Source: Candidatus Aminicenantota bacterium (lineage in GTDB: Bacteria > Acidobacteriota > UBA6911 > RPQK01 > JAJDTT01). Taken from it: 8,904 bases of DNA. Below the pieces are notes generated by a model. The model was not told the origin of the DNA, ran no database searches, and worked only from the letters and a program-made list of their open reading frames with translations. Of this stretch, positions 1 to 5,976 are shown piece after piece. Position numbers and translations under genes: made by a program. The DNA lies in NCBI GenBank assembly GCA_026706325.1, contig JAPOYZ010000267.1:6022-14925 (forward strand). The letters are read 5' to 3'. Every line of letters starts with the position of its first letter. Position 1 is the stretch's first letter.

Positions 1-744
1 GGCCATCCCCAGGCAGATGGCGGCGCTTCCCGCGCGCCGGTTCCGGACGAGCAGGATCGCCGCCATGATCAGGCAGGCGCCGGCGCCGTCCGGGTGGGCC
101 GTGAAGGCGATTTCCTTGATCACGAGCGGGCACCATGCGTAGAGCATGACGTTGGACGCCGGCGTCAAACGGAGGAGGATCCAGACCATGAGGAGGTCGA
201 CCAGGATCAGGATCAACTGGAGAGCCGCCACGCTGCCCGGTTGCAGCCAGTAGCCCAGCAGAAAGAAGATCTGCGTTACCGGTCCGTAGATGGTTGGCAG
301 GTCGGGGTTGTTGATGCCGTCCAGTAGTTGCTGAAACGCCGGGGGGACGCTGGTGTCCAGAAAGAACGCCTCCGGAGCGGCGCCGTAAGGCGTCCCGGCC
401 GTGGCGAAGCGGTAGCCGTCCCACAGATAGCGATGGAAGTCGTCCTCGAAGAAGGGTCCGCCGGCGAGTCCGCAGAGCCTGAAGGCCACGGCCCAGAGGA
501 ACATGCGTCCCATGGGAACCGGTTCGCCGCGCTGTCTGAAATAGAGGTAGAGTCCGAAGACCGGCAGGGCGGTCCAGGCCACCAGGACGAAGAAGATGGG
601 GAGATCGGGCTCGCCGGGCTGGCGGGCCAGGTAGGCGAGGGCACCGTAGCCCAATGCGCACCAACAGCCGACGACGTCGACCGGCCGGTGAGAGGTGGTC
701 TTGGACGGCGCGCGGCCATTTTTTCTGAGGGCTGTCTGAGACAC
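1..744 (-). CDS. Partial GT-C type membrane glycosyltransferase (GT87/DUF2029-like), 3' end beyond window
   Basis: The minus frame is open from a GTG at 744 to the window edge (248 codons, C-terminus missing). It reads as a polytopic membrane protein with hydrophobic stretches near residues 24-40, 48-68, 81-94, 158-168, 173-192 and 222-233. Seen motifs are an acidic EDDFHRYLWDG (100-110), then GTPYGAAPEAFF (117-128), NNPDLPTIYGPVTQ (145-158), and a KE..F..HPDG segment (210-220). This order (acidic DD..RYLWDG in the first outer loop, then a NPD.PTIY.P loop) is typical of polyprenyl-phosphate-sugar-dependent mannosyltransferase-like GT-C enzymes of bacterial envelopes; the D-D pair is the likely catalytic acid site. 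Donor and acceptor cannot be told. No in-frame ATG precedes residue 78, so GTG at 744 is the best start although no strong Shine-Dalgarno is visible. The frame stays open upstream to about 885, so the start is approximate. Confidence 0.75.
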   Translation of the reverse strand, partial: MSQTALRKNGRAPSKTTSHRPVDVVGCWCALGYGALAYLARQPGEPDLPIFFVLVAWTALPVFGLYLYFRQRGEPVPMGRMFLWAVAFRLCGLAGGPFFEDDFHRYLWDGYRFATAGTPYGAAPEAFFLDTSVPPAFQQLLDGINNPDLPTIYGPVTQIFFLLGYWLQPGSVAALQLILILVDLLMVWILLRLTPASNVMLYAWCPLVIKEIAFTAHPDGAGACLIMAAILLVRNRRAGSAAICLGMA

Positions 745-778
745 GGTGGTTCGGATTTCGCGAACGGGGTCAGGGGTT

Positions 779-784
779 AGTATA
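779..784 (-). promoter_or_regulatory. Possible -10 box for the glycosyltransferase gene
   Basis: The minus strand reads TATACT here, one base from the sigma-70 -10 consensus and about 35 bases upstream of the GTG start at 744. The position where a -35 would be expected falls in the G/C-run palindrome and reads TCCCCC, so the promoter is only a weak suggestion. Confidence 0.22.
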
Positions 785-800
785 CGAATTCCAGCGGGAG

Positions 801-820
801 GGGGGGACTGCCGTCCCCCC
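801..820. repeat. Palindrome with G/C-run arms, copy 1
   Basis: GGGGGGAC (801-808) pairs perfectly with GTCCCCCC (813-820) around the tetraloop TGCC. The same 20-mer occurs again at 864-883 with a single difference in the loop. It sits between comEC and the glycosyltransferase start. No T-run follows on the minus strand, so it does not look like an ordinary intrinsic terminator. Confidence 0.8.
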
Positions 821-863
821 GTCTTCTGCGTTGTTGTAGGAATCGGTAGTCAGAAAGTGTAAA

Positions 864-883
864 GGGGGGACTGGCGTCCCCCC
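864..883. repeat. Palindrome with G/C-run arms, copy 2
   Basis: GGGGGGAC (864-871) pairs with GTCCCCCC (876-883) around TGGC; it differs from the copy at 801-820 only in the third loop base. On the minus strand it lies about 44 bases after the comEC stop and is followed by a modestly T-rich stretch (TTTACACTTT). It could help end comEC transcripts, but the tail is too mixed for a confident terminator call. Confidence 0.8.
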
Positions 884-894
884 TAACCCCCCCT

Positions 895-918
895 CGGCGA
901 CAAGAATGTCGCCGCTCC
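895..918. repeat. GGCGACA palindrome following comEC
   Basis: GGCGACA (896-902) pairs with TGTCGCC (907-913) around AGAA, followed by GCTCC. The same arrangement, with a different tetraloop and the same leading C and trailing GCTCC, is found at 3438-3461 after the VWA gene. It begins 13 bases downstream of the comEC stop codon. Conserved stems with variable loops at gene 3' ends suggest a dispersed REP-like family. Confidence 0.8.
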
Positions 919-926
919 GGGGCTCC

Positions 927-3173
927 TTAATCCCCCTCTCCCAGGGATCCCCCCATGATGGGGCAGAAGCTGTCCGTCTCGCGCCGGTAGTGGGCAGCCT
1001 GCCAGCTTGTTCCGTCGGTTCTCACGCGCAAGCTGCCCCATTGGCCGGTGGAGAGGGGGAGGGCTCCGGCGCGGCGGAGCCGGCGCAGGGTGGCTGGGGC
1101 GGGATGACCGAAGGCGTTCTTGCGTCCGGCCGAGATCAGACCCACTCGAGGCCGCAGCCGGGAGAGGAACTCGGAGGAGCTGCTGGAGCGGCTTCCGTGG
1201 TGGGCCACCTTCAGGACCGCCGTGGGGCCCAGCCTGGGAGTCAATCGCCGCTCGATGTCCCGGTCGATGTCTCCCGTCAACAGCAGGCGGAACCGCCCGT
1301 ATACGAGGAGCAGGACCACCGACCTGTTGTTGGAACTGGAGGAGTTCCATACCGGGTCTCCTCTCTCGGGTGGGTGGAGCACCCGATGCTCGACGCCCGA
1401 GAAGACGAAGGTCTGACCGTCACTCAGGGTCCGGAGTTGCTCCGGTAGCTCTCCGGGCGGAGGCTCTGCGAACATCAATATTTCCACCGGAAAGGCGCGA
1501 CGGATGAACTCGTACCCTTGCACGTGGTCTTGGTGCGGATGGGTCAGTAGGACGTAGGAGAGGTTCCGGATTCTACGGTGCCAGAGATAGCGTCCCACCA
1601 GCCTCTGCCCGACGAAGCGGCTGGGTTCCGCGTTCCACGACCAGCGTCCTCCGGTATCCACCAGCGCGTCGCCGCCGTCCGGATAGGAGATGTGGATGCT
1701 TTCCCCCTGGCCCACGTCCAGCAGGGTGACCTCGAGCTCTTCGGTGGCGGGCGCAGTCTCCCGGGTCACGGAGAAGAACAGGAGAACCGGGGCCAGCCAG
1801 AGGAGATGGTACGCCCTCCGGCCCAGGATCAGGGCCAGCCCAAGGAGCAGGAAATAGAGAATCAGCTCTGCGGTCGTGGGGTGGGGTACGTATTGAATGG
1901 TGGCGACGCGCTGCACCAGTTCCATCAGCTCACGGATCAGGTCGGCCATCGTCCCCACCAGCCACGACAAGAGATTTCCCGTGGGGAGCCAAAAGGTGGC
2001 CAGCAGCGCGAACGCCGCCAGGAGGATGAAGGAGAAGCAGGGCACCAGAATCAGGTTGGACAGCCAATGGGTCCAGCACCAGACGTTGGAGTAGTAGAGG
2101 GCCAGGGGCAGGGTGAACAGTTGGATCCAGAGCGTGCACGAAACCAGTGAAAGCACCGATCCGGAGCCGCGGCCCAACCAGGGAACCAGGGTTTTCGACA
2201 GGGTTCTGGGCAGCGGCTCCAGGAGACCCTCCAGCCGGTACCGGACTTGCCGCCCCAGCCGCCCCCGGGCCGTCGGCTCGACCCTCACCTGGGGTAGAAA
2301 GAGCGATGACGCGGATCGCTGCAAGGTGCGGATCCAGGTATGGATCGGGAAGACGCAGAGTCCGATGGCCAGGAGGCTAAGATAAGAGAACTGGAAACTC
2401 GCCGTATGGAGGGATTGGGGCCGGGTCCCCAGCATGATCAGGGCGGCGATTCCAAGACCGTTGAGGAACTGGGATTTGAGGCCCAGGGACAGAAGGAGAT
2501 GAATCCAACTGGCCATGAGTCCGGCCCGGATGGCGGAGATGGGAGCCCCCACAGCCACCACGTAGCTCCAGACGGCGCCCAGTGCCAGGAGGCGCCCGGC
2601 CAATCCCAGGGGACGGGACAGGAGATGGAGAAACAGGTAGACCAGCGAGACGTGGAATCCGGAAACGGCGAAAAGGTGGAAGATTCCCAGTTTCTCGATG
2701 CTGATGCGATCGACCTCCTCAAGGCGGCGGGTCTGGCCCAGCAGGGTGCTCAGGACCAAGTCTTGCTGTTCCGGCTGCAGCGTCCGCCGGCAGAAGCGCT
2801 CGAACGATCGGACATAGGTGAACAATGGTCTGCGGGGGTCCCATCCGGCATCCGGCGCCAAGCGCCGGACCTGGAGGTGTGACTTGACGCGCATCACTCC
2901 CACGATTCCCCGTTGCCAGAAGCGCAGGCGCAGGTCCTCCACTCCCGGGATTCCATGGTGGGGTGGATCCTCGAGGAAGGTGCTGACCCGCAGCCTGTCT
3001 CCGTATCGGAGGAAGGGCTCCGTTTCGGTTCCGCCGGGGAGGGAGTAGACGTAGAGAGCCACCTTGCCGGGAAGGGAAAGAACCCGTCCTTCTTGTTGGA
3101 CCGCCAGAGGCGTGATCTCCAGATACAGACCCTGCTTCAGCGCAAATGGGGGGTGATCGATCCGGCCCACCAT
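927..3173 (-). CDS. comEC: ComEC/Rec2 family DNA-uptake channel with metallo-beta-lactamase domain
   Basis: ComEC is the inner-membrane channel that passes single-stranded DNA into the cell during natural transformation. The 748 residues from the ATG show an N-terminal soluble (DUF4131-like) part, then the membrane Competence domain with FHLFAVSGFHVSL (165-177) and SAIRAGLMASW (213-223), and hydrophobic spans through about residue 467. The C-terminal metallo-beta-lactamase domain starts at EVTLLDVGQGES (481-492) and carries VDTGG (505-509), THPHQDH (544-550), LTGDID (632-637), KVAHHGS (655-661) and FGHP (688-691), so its metal-site motifs look intact. The ATG at 3173 is simply the first ATG/GTG/TTG in frame. 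It has no Shine-Dalgarno and would omit the N-terminal membrane helix, which is encoded upstream in the same frame (see 3174-3389). The true product is therefore probably about 50 residues longer. The last residues (GGSLGEGD) come from G-rich DNA that merges into the downstream repeats. Confidence 0.93.
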   Translation of the reverse strand: MVGRIDHPPFALKQGLYLEITPLAVQQEGRVLSLPGKVALYVYSLPGGTETEPFLRYGDRLRVSTFLEDPPHHGIPGVEDLRLRFWQRGIVGVMRVKSHLQVRRLAPDAGWDPRRPLFTYVRSFERFCRRTLQPEQQDLVLSTLLGQTRRLEEVDRISIEKLGIFHLFAVSGFHVSLVYLFLHLLSRPLGLAGRLLALGAVWSYVVAVGAPISAIRAGLMASWIHLLLSLGLKSQFLNGLGIAALIMLGTRPQSLHTASFQFSYLSLLAIGLCVFPIHTWIRTLQRSASSLFLPQVRVEPTARGRLGRQVRYRLEGLLEPLPRTLSKTLVPWLGRGSGSVLSLVSCTLWIQLFTLPLALYYSNVWCWTHWLSNLILVPCFSFILLAAFALLATFWLPTGNLLSWLVGTMADLIRELMELVQRVATIQYVPHPTTAELILYFLLLGLALILGRRAYHLLWLAPVLLFFSVTRETAPATEELEVTLLDVGQGESIHISYPDGGDALVDTGGRWSWNAEPSRFVGQRLVGRYLWHRRIRNLSYVLLTHPHQDHVQGYEFIRRAFPVEILMFAEPPPGELPEQLRTLSDGQTFVFSGVEHRVLHPPERGDPVWNSSSSNNRSVVLLLVYGRFRLLLTGDIDRDIERRLTPRLGPTAVLKVAHHGSRSSSSSEFLSRLRPRVGLISAGRKNAFGHPAPATLRRLRRAGALPLSTGQWGSLRVRTDGTSWQAAHYRRETDSFCPIMGGSLGEGD

Positions 3174-3389
3174 CTCGACGGTCTGTGTCCGGTCAATGGC
3201 GAGCCGGGGACGCCGCTGCTCCTCGGTCAGGAGGCGGCCCGCACCCAGCAGGAGGGCAAGGACGAGGCAGGGGTTGAACAGGCAGAAACGGCCCAGTTTT
3301 GACAGTGGAACATCCAGTAGACTCTTTAACGACGGAATGCGGGAAAACTGCGACGGGGAGGCGACATTATTGTTCCTCCGGCTACACGG
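3174..3389 (-). other. Upstream comEC coding segment without a start codon in frame
   Basis: The comEC frame stays open from the ATG at 3173 up to a TAG at 3392-3390. It encodes a convincing N-terminus: a basic and polar stretch, then the hydrophobic segment CLFNPCLVLALLLGAGRLL (about 3284-3228), then TEEQRRPRLAID. ComEC proteins normally begin with such membrane segments ahead of the soluble domain, so this DNA is probably real coding sequence. No ATG, GTG or TTG occurs in this frame here. Either a rare start (ATT at 3338 or one of the CTG codons) is used, or one base has been lost between 3367 and 3328, where a Shine-Dalgarno/ATG lies in the neighbouring frame. A fused reading would begin MSPPRRSF and continue SRIPSLKSLL. 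Confidence 0.6.
3365..3379 (-). promoter_or_regulatory. Strong Shine-Dalgarno and ATG, out of frame with comEC
   Basis: On the minus strand GGAGG (3379-3375) is followed after seven bases by ATG (3367-3365), the best ribosome-binding site in this part of the window. The ATG opens only a 13-codon frame ending in TAA at 3328-3326, one frame away from comEC. It may be the original comEC start with a later 1-base deletion, a short leader ORF, or a coincidence, because ATGTCGCC is also part of the repeat family. Confidence 0.55.
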
Positions 3390-3409
3390 CTACACGGCTA
3401 CACGGCTAC
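3380..3409. repeat. 8-bp tandem repeat GGCTACAC, 3.75 copies
   Basis: Three complete GGCTACAC units (3380-3387, 3388-3395, 3396-3403) and a partial GGCTAC (3404-3409) are identical to each other. The array abuts the Shine-Dalgarno ahead of comEC. Perfect short tandem units of this kind can gain or lose copies by slippage; with an 8-bp unit each event would shift a reading frame, although here the array lies upstream of the apparent start. Confidence 0.9.
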
Positions 3410-3410
3410 G

Positions 3411-3429
3411 GGGCGACTAAAAGTCGCCC
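3411..3429. repeat. Perfect 8-bp-stem palindrome
   Basis: GGGCGACT (3411-3418) pairs with AGTCGCCC (3422-3429) around AAA. It lies 35 bases beyond the VWA stop codon in the direction of transcription. No T-run follows on the minus strand, so it is better read as part of the repeat block than as a rho-independent terminator, though a transcript would fold there. Confidence 0.75.
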
Positions 3430-3437
3430 GTCCAATT

Positions 3438-3461
3438 CGGCGACAGGCATGTCGCCGCTCC
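3438..3461. repeat. GGCGACA palindrome following the VWA gene
   Basis: GGCGACA (3439-3445) pairs with TGTCGCC (3450-3456) around GGCA, followed by GCTCC. It is the sister copy of 895-918: identical arms and flanks, with a different tetraloop. It begins seven bases after the VWA stop codon, the same placement as the copy that follows comEC. Confidence 0.8.
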
Positions 3462-3463
3462 CC

Positions 3464-4459
3464 TCAGAACCGTGGACTCGGCCAATAGTACTGGCGGCGG
3501 TGGAGGATCTTGCCGGTGGGTTCGCTGCATTGGACCCGGATGCTTCGAAAGGCCTGTTCCGAACTGGGCGGAGGACGGAAGGTGAGGACGTACTGGCTCT
3601 TGAGCTCCCGGGCCAGTTCCAGATACCTGTCCGTAAGCTCCTCCAGCCTCTCGGGAAAGAGGGCCCTCCCCCCGGTGGCTTCGGCCAGGTGGAGCATGGC
3701 CTGCTCCTTCTGTTCGAAGTAGGTGTCCACGAAGTCCTCTTCCGGATTCACCAACTCGGACATCACCCGGTTCAGGAATTCCACGCGATTGCTGCGGCCT
3801 ACTTCGTCCTGGATCAGGCGGGTCCTGCTGATGATGTAGAGGGCGACGTTGGAAGCGATCAGGCGACGGACGATCTGGTCGTAGCTTTGACCGCTCTCGT
3901 TGTCCAACCCGTCGGTGAGCAGGATGATGGCCTTCTTCCCGGCGACCCGGGACAGTTGCCGGTTGGTGGTGGTCCACAGCGCGTCATACATGGCGGTCCG
4001 ATAGCCCGGTTCCAGCTTCCTGAGGGCCCGGCGGACCGCCCTCAGGCTCGAAGTCCAGTCCTGGAGCACCTGGACGCGGTCGGAAAAGGTGATGACGGAG
4101 AACCGGTCGTTTCGCTGAAAGGAACGGGCGAAGTCCAGGGCCGCTTGTGCGATCTGCTTCAACTCGTTGCGGATGCTGCCGCTCACGTCCAGCAGGAGAG
4201 CGACGTGGATGCGGTCCTGGTCCAGCACGAAGTTCTCGATGGCCCGGGGGCTGTTCTCATCCAGCAGGGAGAAGTGTTCCCGTTCCAGATGGGTCAGGAG
4301 TTTCCCCGTCGGCCCGAAGACGGTGACCGGGACCCGGATGAAGTTGGCCCGGACTCGAAAGGAGGGGGGAACGGGATCCGAGGAGGGTTGGGACTGGAGG
4401 AATTGGACCGCCAGCAACCAGCAGGCGCTCAGCAGAACAGCTCGACTCCGACGACTCAC
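3464..4459 (-). CDS. Secreted VWA-domain protein (VWFA-related acidobacterial type)
   Basis: The predicted product is 331 residues. A basic n-region (SRRSR) and hydrophobic core (AVLLSACWLLAVQFL) form a probable Sec signal peptide. FRVRANFIRVPVTVFGPTGKLL (34-55) follows, typical of the acidobacterial VWFA-related family, and then a von Willebrand A domain. The metal-ion-dependent adhesion site looks complete: DVSGS (91-95), T155 in YRTAMYDA, and D183 in LLTDGLDN. The fold binds a divalent cation and usually mediates protein-protein contact outside the membrane; ligand and process are unknown. I chose the GTG at 4459, eight bases after GGAGG (4472-4468); GTG at 4462 is nearly as good. A GTG at 4516 would lengthen the signal n-region and overlap gcvPB by 25 bases. 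It begins about 30 bases after gcvPB and is probably co-transcribed with it. Confidence 0.88.
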   Translation of the reverse strand: MSRRSRAVLLSACWLLAVQFLQSQPSSDPVPPSFRVRANFIRVPVTVFGPTGKLLTHLEREHFSLLDENSPRAIENFVLDQDRIHVALLLDVSGSIRNELKQIAQAALDFARSFQRNDRFSVITFSDRVQVLQDWTSSLRAVRRALRKLEPGYRTAMYDALWTTTNRQLSRVAGKKAIILLTDGLDNESGQSYDQIVRRLIASNVALYIISRTRLIQDEVGRSNRVEFLNRVMSELVNPEEDFVDTYFEQKEQAMLHLAEATGGRALFPERLEELTDRYLELARELKSQYVLTFRPPPSSEQAFRSIRVQCSEPTGKILHRRQYYWPSPRF

Positions 4460-4491
4460 CACCGGGTCCTCCGGTTCTCGGTCCTCCTGGT

Positions 4492-5976
4492 TTACCCTTC
4501 CTCCCCGGGACTCCACCTCAGCACCGGACGGCGGGCGGCCCGGGTCTCGTCCAGCCGGGTCCGTTTGGCCAGGCGGGGCGCTTCATGAGCAGCGTCCGCA
4601 TCCTCCCTGGCTCGATGGTAGATCCGGACCATGGCGTCCACGAAAGCGTCCAGCTCCGCCTTGTTCTCGCTTTCGGTGGGTTCGATCATCATGGCACCCC
4701 GGACGATCAGGGGAAAGTAGATCGTCGGCGGATGGAAGCCCTCGTCGATGAGCTGCTTGGCCACGTCCAGCGTCTTGACTCCGAAGGGTTCCAGGGTCTT
4801 GTCCGAGAAGACCGCCTCGTGCATGGACGGGGTCGGGTAAGGCAGGTGGAAGTATTCCTGGAGCCGGGCGCGGATGTAGTTGGCGTTGAGAACGGCGGTC
4901 TCGGTGAGCTGCTTCAGTCCGCTCCCGCCGCAGGTGAGGATGTAGGTCAGAGCCCGCACCATCATGCCGAAGTTGCCGTGGAAGGCGTGGACCGGACCGA
5001 TGGAATGGGGACGGTCCGAGTTGGCCCGGTAGCCGCTGCCGTCCCGTTCGATCACGGGTAACGGCAGGTAGGGGGCGAGCAGGTCACGGCAGGCGACGGC
5101 TCCGCAGCCGGGACCACCGCCGCCGTGGGGAGTCGAGAAGGTCTTGTGCAGATTCAGGTGGAGCACGTCGATCCCCATGTCCCCCGGACGCGCATAGCCC
5201 ATGAGGGCGTTGAAGTTGGCCCCGTCCATGTAGATGAGCCCACCCTGATCGTGCACGATCCGGCTGATCTCCTCGATCCGGCTCTCGAAGATCCCCAGCG
5301 TGTTGGGATTGGTCAACATCAGGCAGGCCACGTCTTGGTTCATGCGCTCGCGCAAGATCCGGATATCGATCCTGCCGGCGGAATCGGAGGGAATCGAGAC
5401 CACCTGGTACCCGGCAATGGCGGCGCTGGCCGGGTTGGTGCCGTGTGCCGAGTCGGGGATCAGGACGTAGCGCCGTTGCCTTTGTTGCGCCTCATGGTGG
5501 GCGCGCACCATGAGGATCCCCACCATTTCTCCCTGGGACCCGGCCGCCGGCTGGAGAGTGACGGCGTCCAGGCCCGTGAGTTCCTGCAGGCACTCCTGGA
5601 GACGGTGGATGAGCTCCAGGTTGCCCTGCGACAGAGCGGCCTCCTGCATGGGATGCACCACGGCGATCCGCGGCATGCGAGCGGTCCGCTCGTTGAGCCG
5701 GGGGTTGTACTTCATGGTGCAGGAGCCCAGCGGATACATTCCCAGGTCGATGTGGTAGTTCCAGGTCGACATCCGGGTGTAGTGCCGGATGATCTCCACC
5801 TCGCTCACTTCCGGGAATCCCCCGACCTCCTGACGGGTCAGTCCCGGATCCAGGATCTCTTCAATGGGCGTGTCCTCCACGTCGAGGGGAGGAAGGCTGT
5901 AGGCGGCCTTGCCCGGGGAGGACTGCTCGAAGATGAGCGGCTCGTTGAGGTTGTAGACGGGACTGGTTCGATTCAT
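4492..5976 (-). CDS. gcvPB: Glycine dehydrogenase (decarboxylating) subunit 2, P-protein beta half
   Basis: This is the PLP-carrying subunit of the split P-protein. It decarboxylates glycine and passes the aminomethyl group to the lipoyl arm of GcvH in the cytoplasm, working as a heterotetramer with GcvPA. The 494 residues hold MYPLGSCTMKYNPR (80-93), QPAAGSQGE (142-150), DSAHGTNPASAA (175-186), YMDGANFNALMG (249-260) and the PLP lysine K278 in HLNLHKTFSTPHGGGGPG. Length and the C-terminal RLDETRAARRPVLRW are usual for the family. The start ATG overlaps the gcvPA stop (ATGA, 5976-5973), so translation is probably coupled. One variant is SQGE where split P-proteins commonly have AHGE; the glutamine resembles long, fused P-proteins. 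Confidence 0.97.
   Translation of the reverse strand: MNRTSPVYNLNEPLIFEQSSPGKAAYSLPPLDVEDTPIEEILDPGLTRQEVGGFPEVSEVEIIRHYTRMSTWNYHIDLGMYPLGSCTMKYNPRLNERTARMPRIAVVHPMQEAALSQGNLELIHRLQECLQELTGLDAVTLQPAAGSQGEMVGILMVRAHHEAQQRQRRYVLIPDSAHGTNPASAAIAGYQVVSIPSDSAGRIDIRILRERMNQDVACLMLTNPNTLGIFESRIEEISRIVHDQGGLIYMDGANFNALMGYARPGDMGIDVLHLNLHKTFSTPHGGGGPGCGAVACRDLLAPYLPLPVIERDGSGYRANSDRPHSIGPVHAFHGNFGMMVRALTYILTCGGSGLKQLTETAVLNANYIRARLQEYFHLPYPTPSMHEAVFSDKTLEPFGVKTLDVAKQLIDEGFHPPTIYFPLIVRGAMMIEPTESENKAELDAFVDAMVRIYHRAREDADAAHEAPRLAKRTRLDETRAARRPVLRWSPGEEG

Larger units (their letters stand above)
3355..3463. repeat. REPIN-like palindromic element between the VWA gene and comEC
   Basis: This block is bounded by imperfect inverted repeats: GGGGAGGCGACAT on the plus strand (3355-3367) and GGGGAGCGGCGACAT on the minus strand (3463-3449). 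Between them lie two perfect hairpins and an 8-bp tandem repeat. The left arm extends as a degenerate copy of the palindrome found after comEC: 14 of 18 positions match between 3360-3377 and the reverse complement of 896-913. Two REP-type palindromes in inverted orientation around a short spacer is the layout of REPINs and small MITEs. It contains no coding sequence of its own beyond the 13-codon ORF at its left end. Confidence 0.5.

Noticed and set aside
276..719. Minus-strand ATG open frame of 147 codons
   Set aside because: It is Ser/Pro/Arg-rich low-complexity sequence in the wrong frame; the neighbouring minus frame carries a clear GT-C glycosyltransferase reading.
3411..3461. Possible CRISPR or intrinsic terminator from the clustered palindromes
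   Set aside because: No regular repeat-spacer periodicity exists, and no T-run follows the hairpins on the transcribed strand.
4405..4459. Lipobox-like LSAC in the VWA protein signal region
   Set aside because: Only about five hydrophobic residues precede the cysteine and the hydrophobic core continues past it (WLLAVQFL), so an ordinary signal peptide is more likely than a lipoprotein signal.
3299..4588. Plus-strand open frame (429 codons) opposite the VWA gene
   Set aside because: It runs through the repeat block and antisense to a gene with a complete MIDAS motif; no recognisable domain or membrane pattern.
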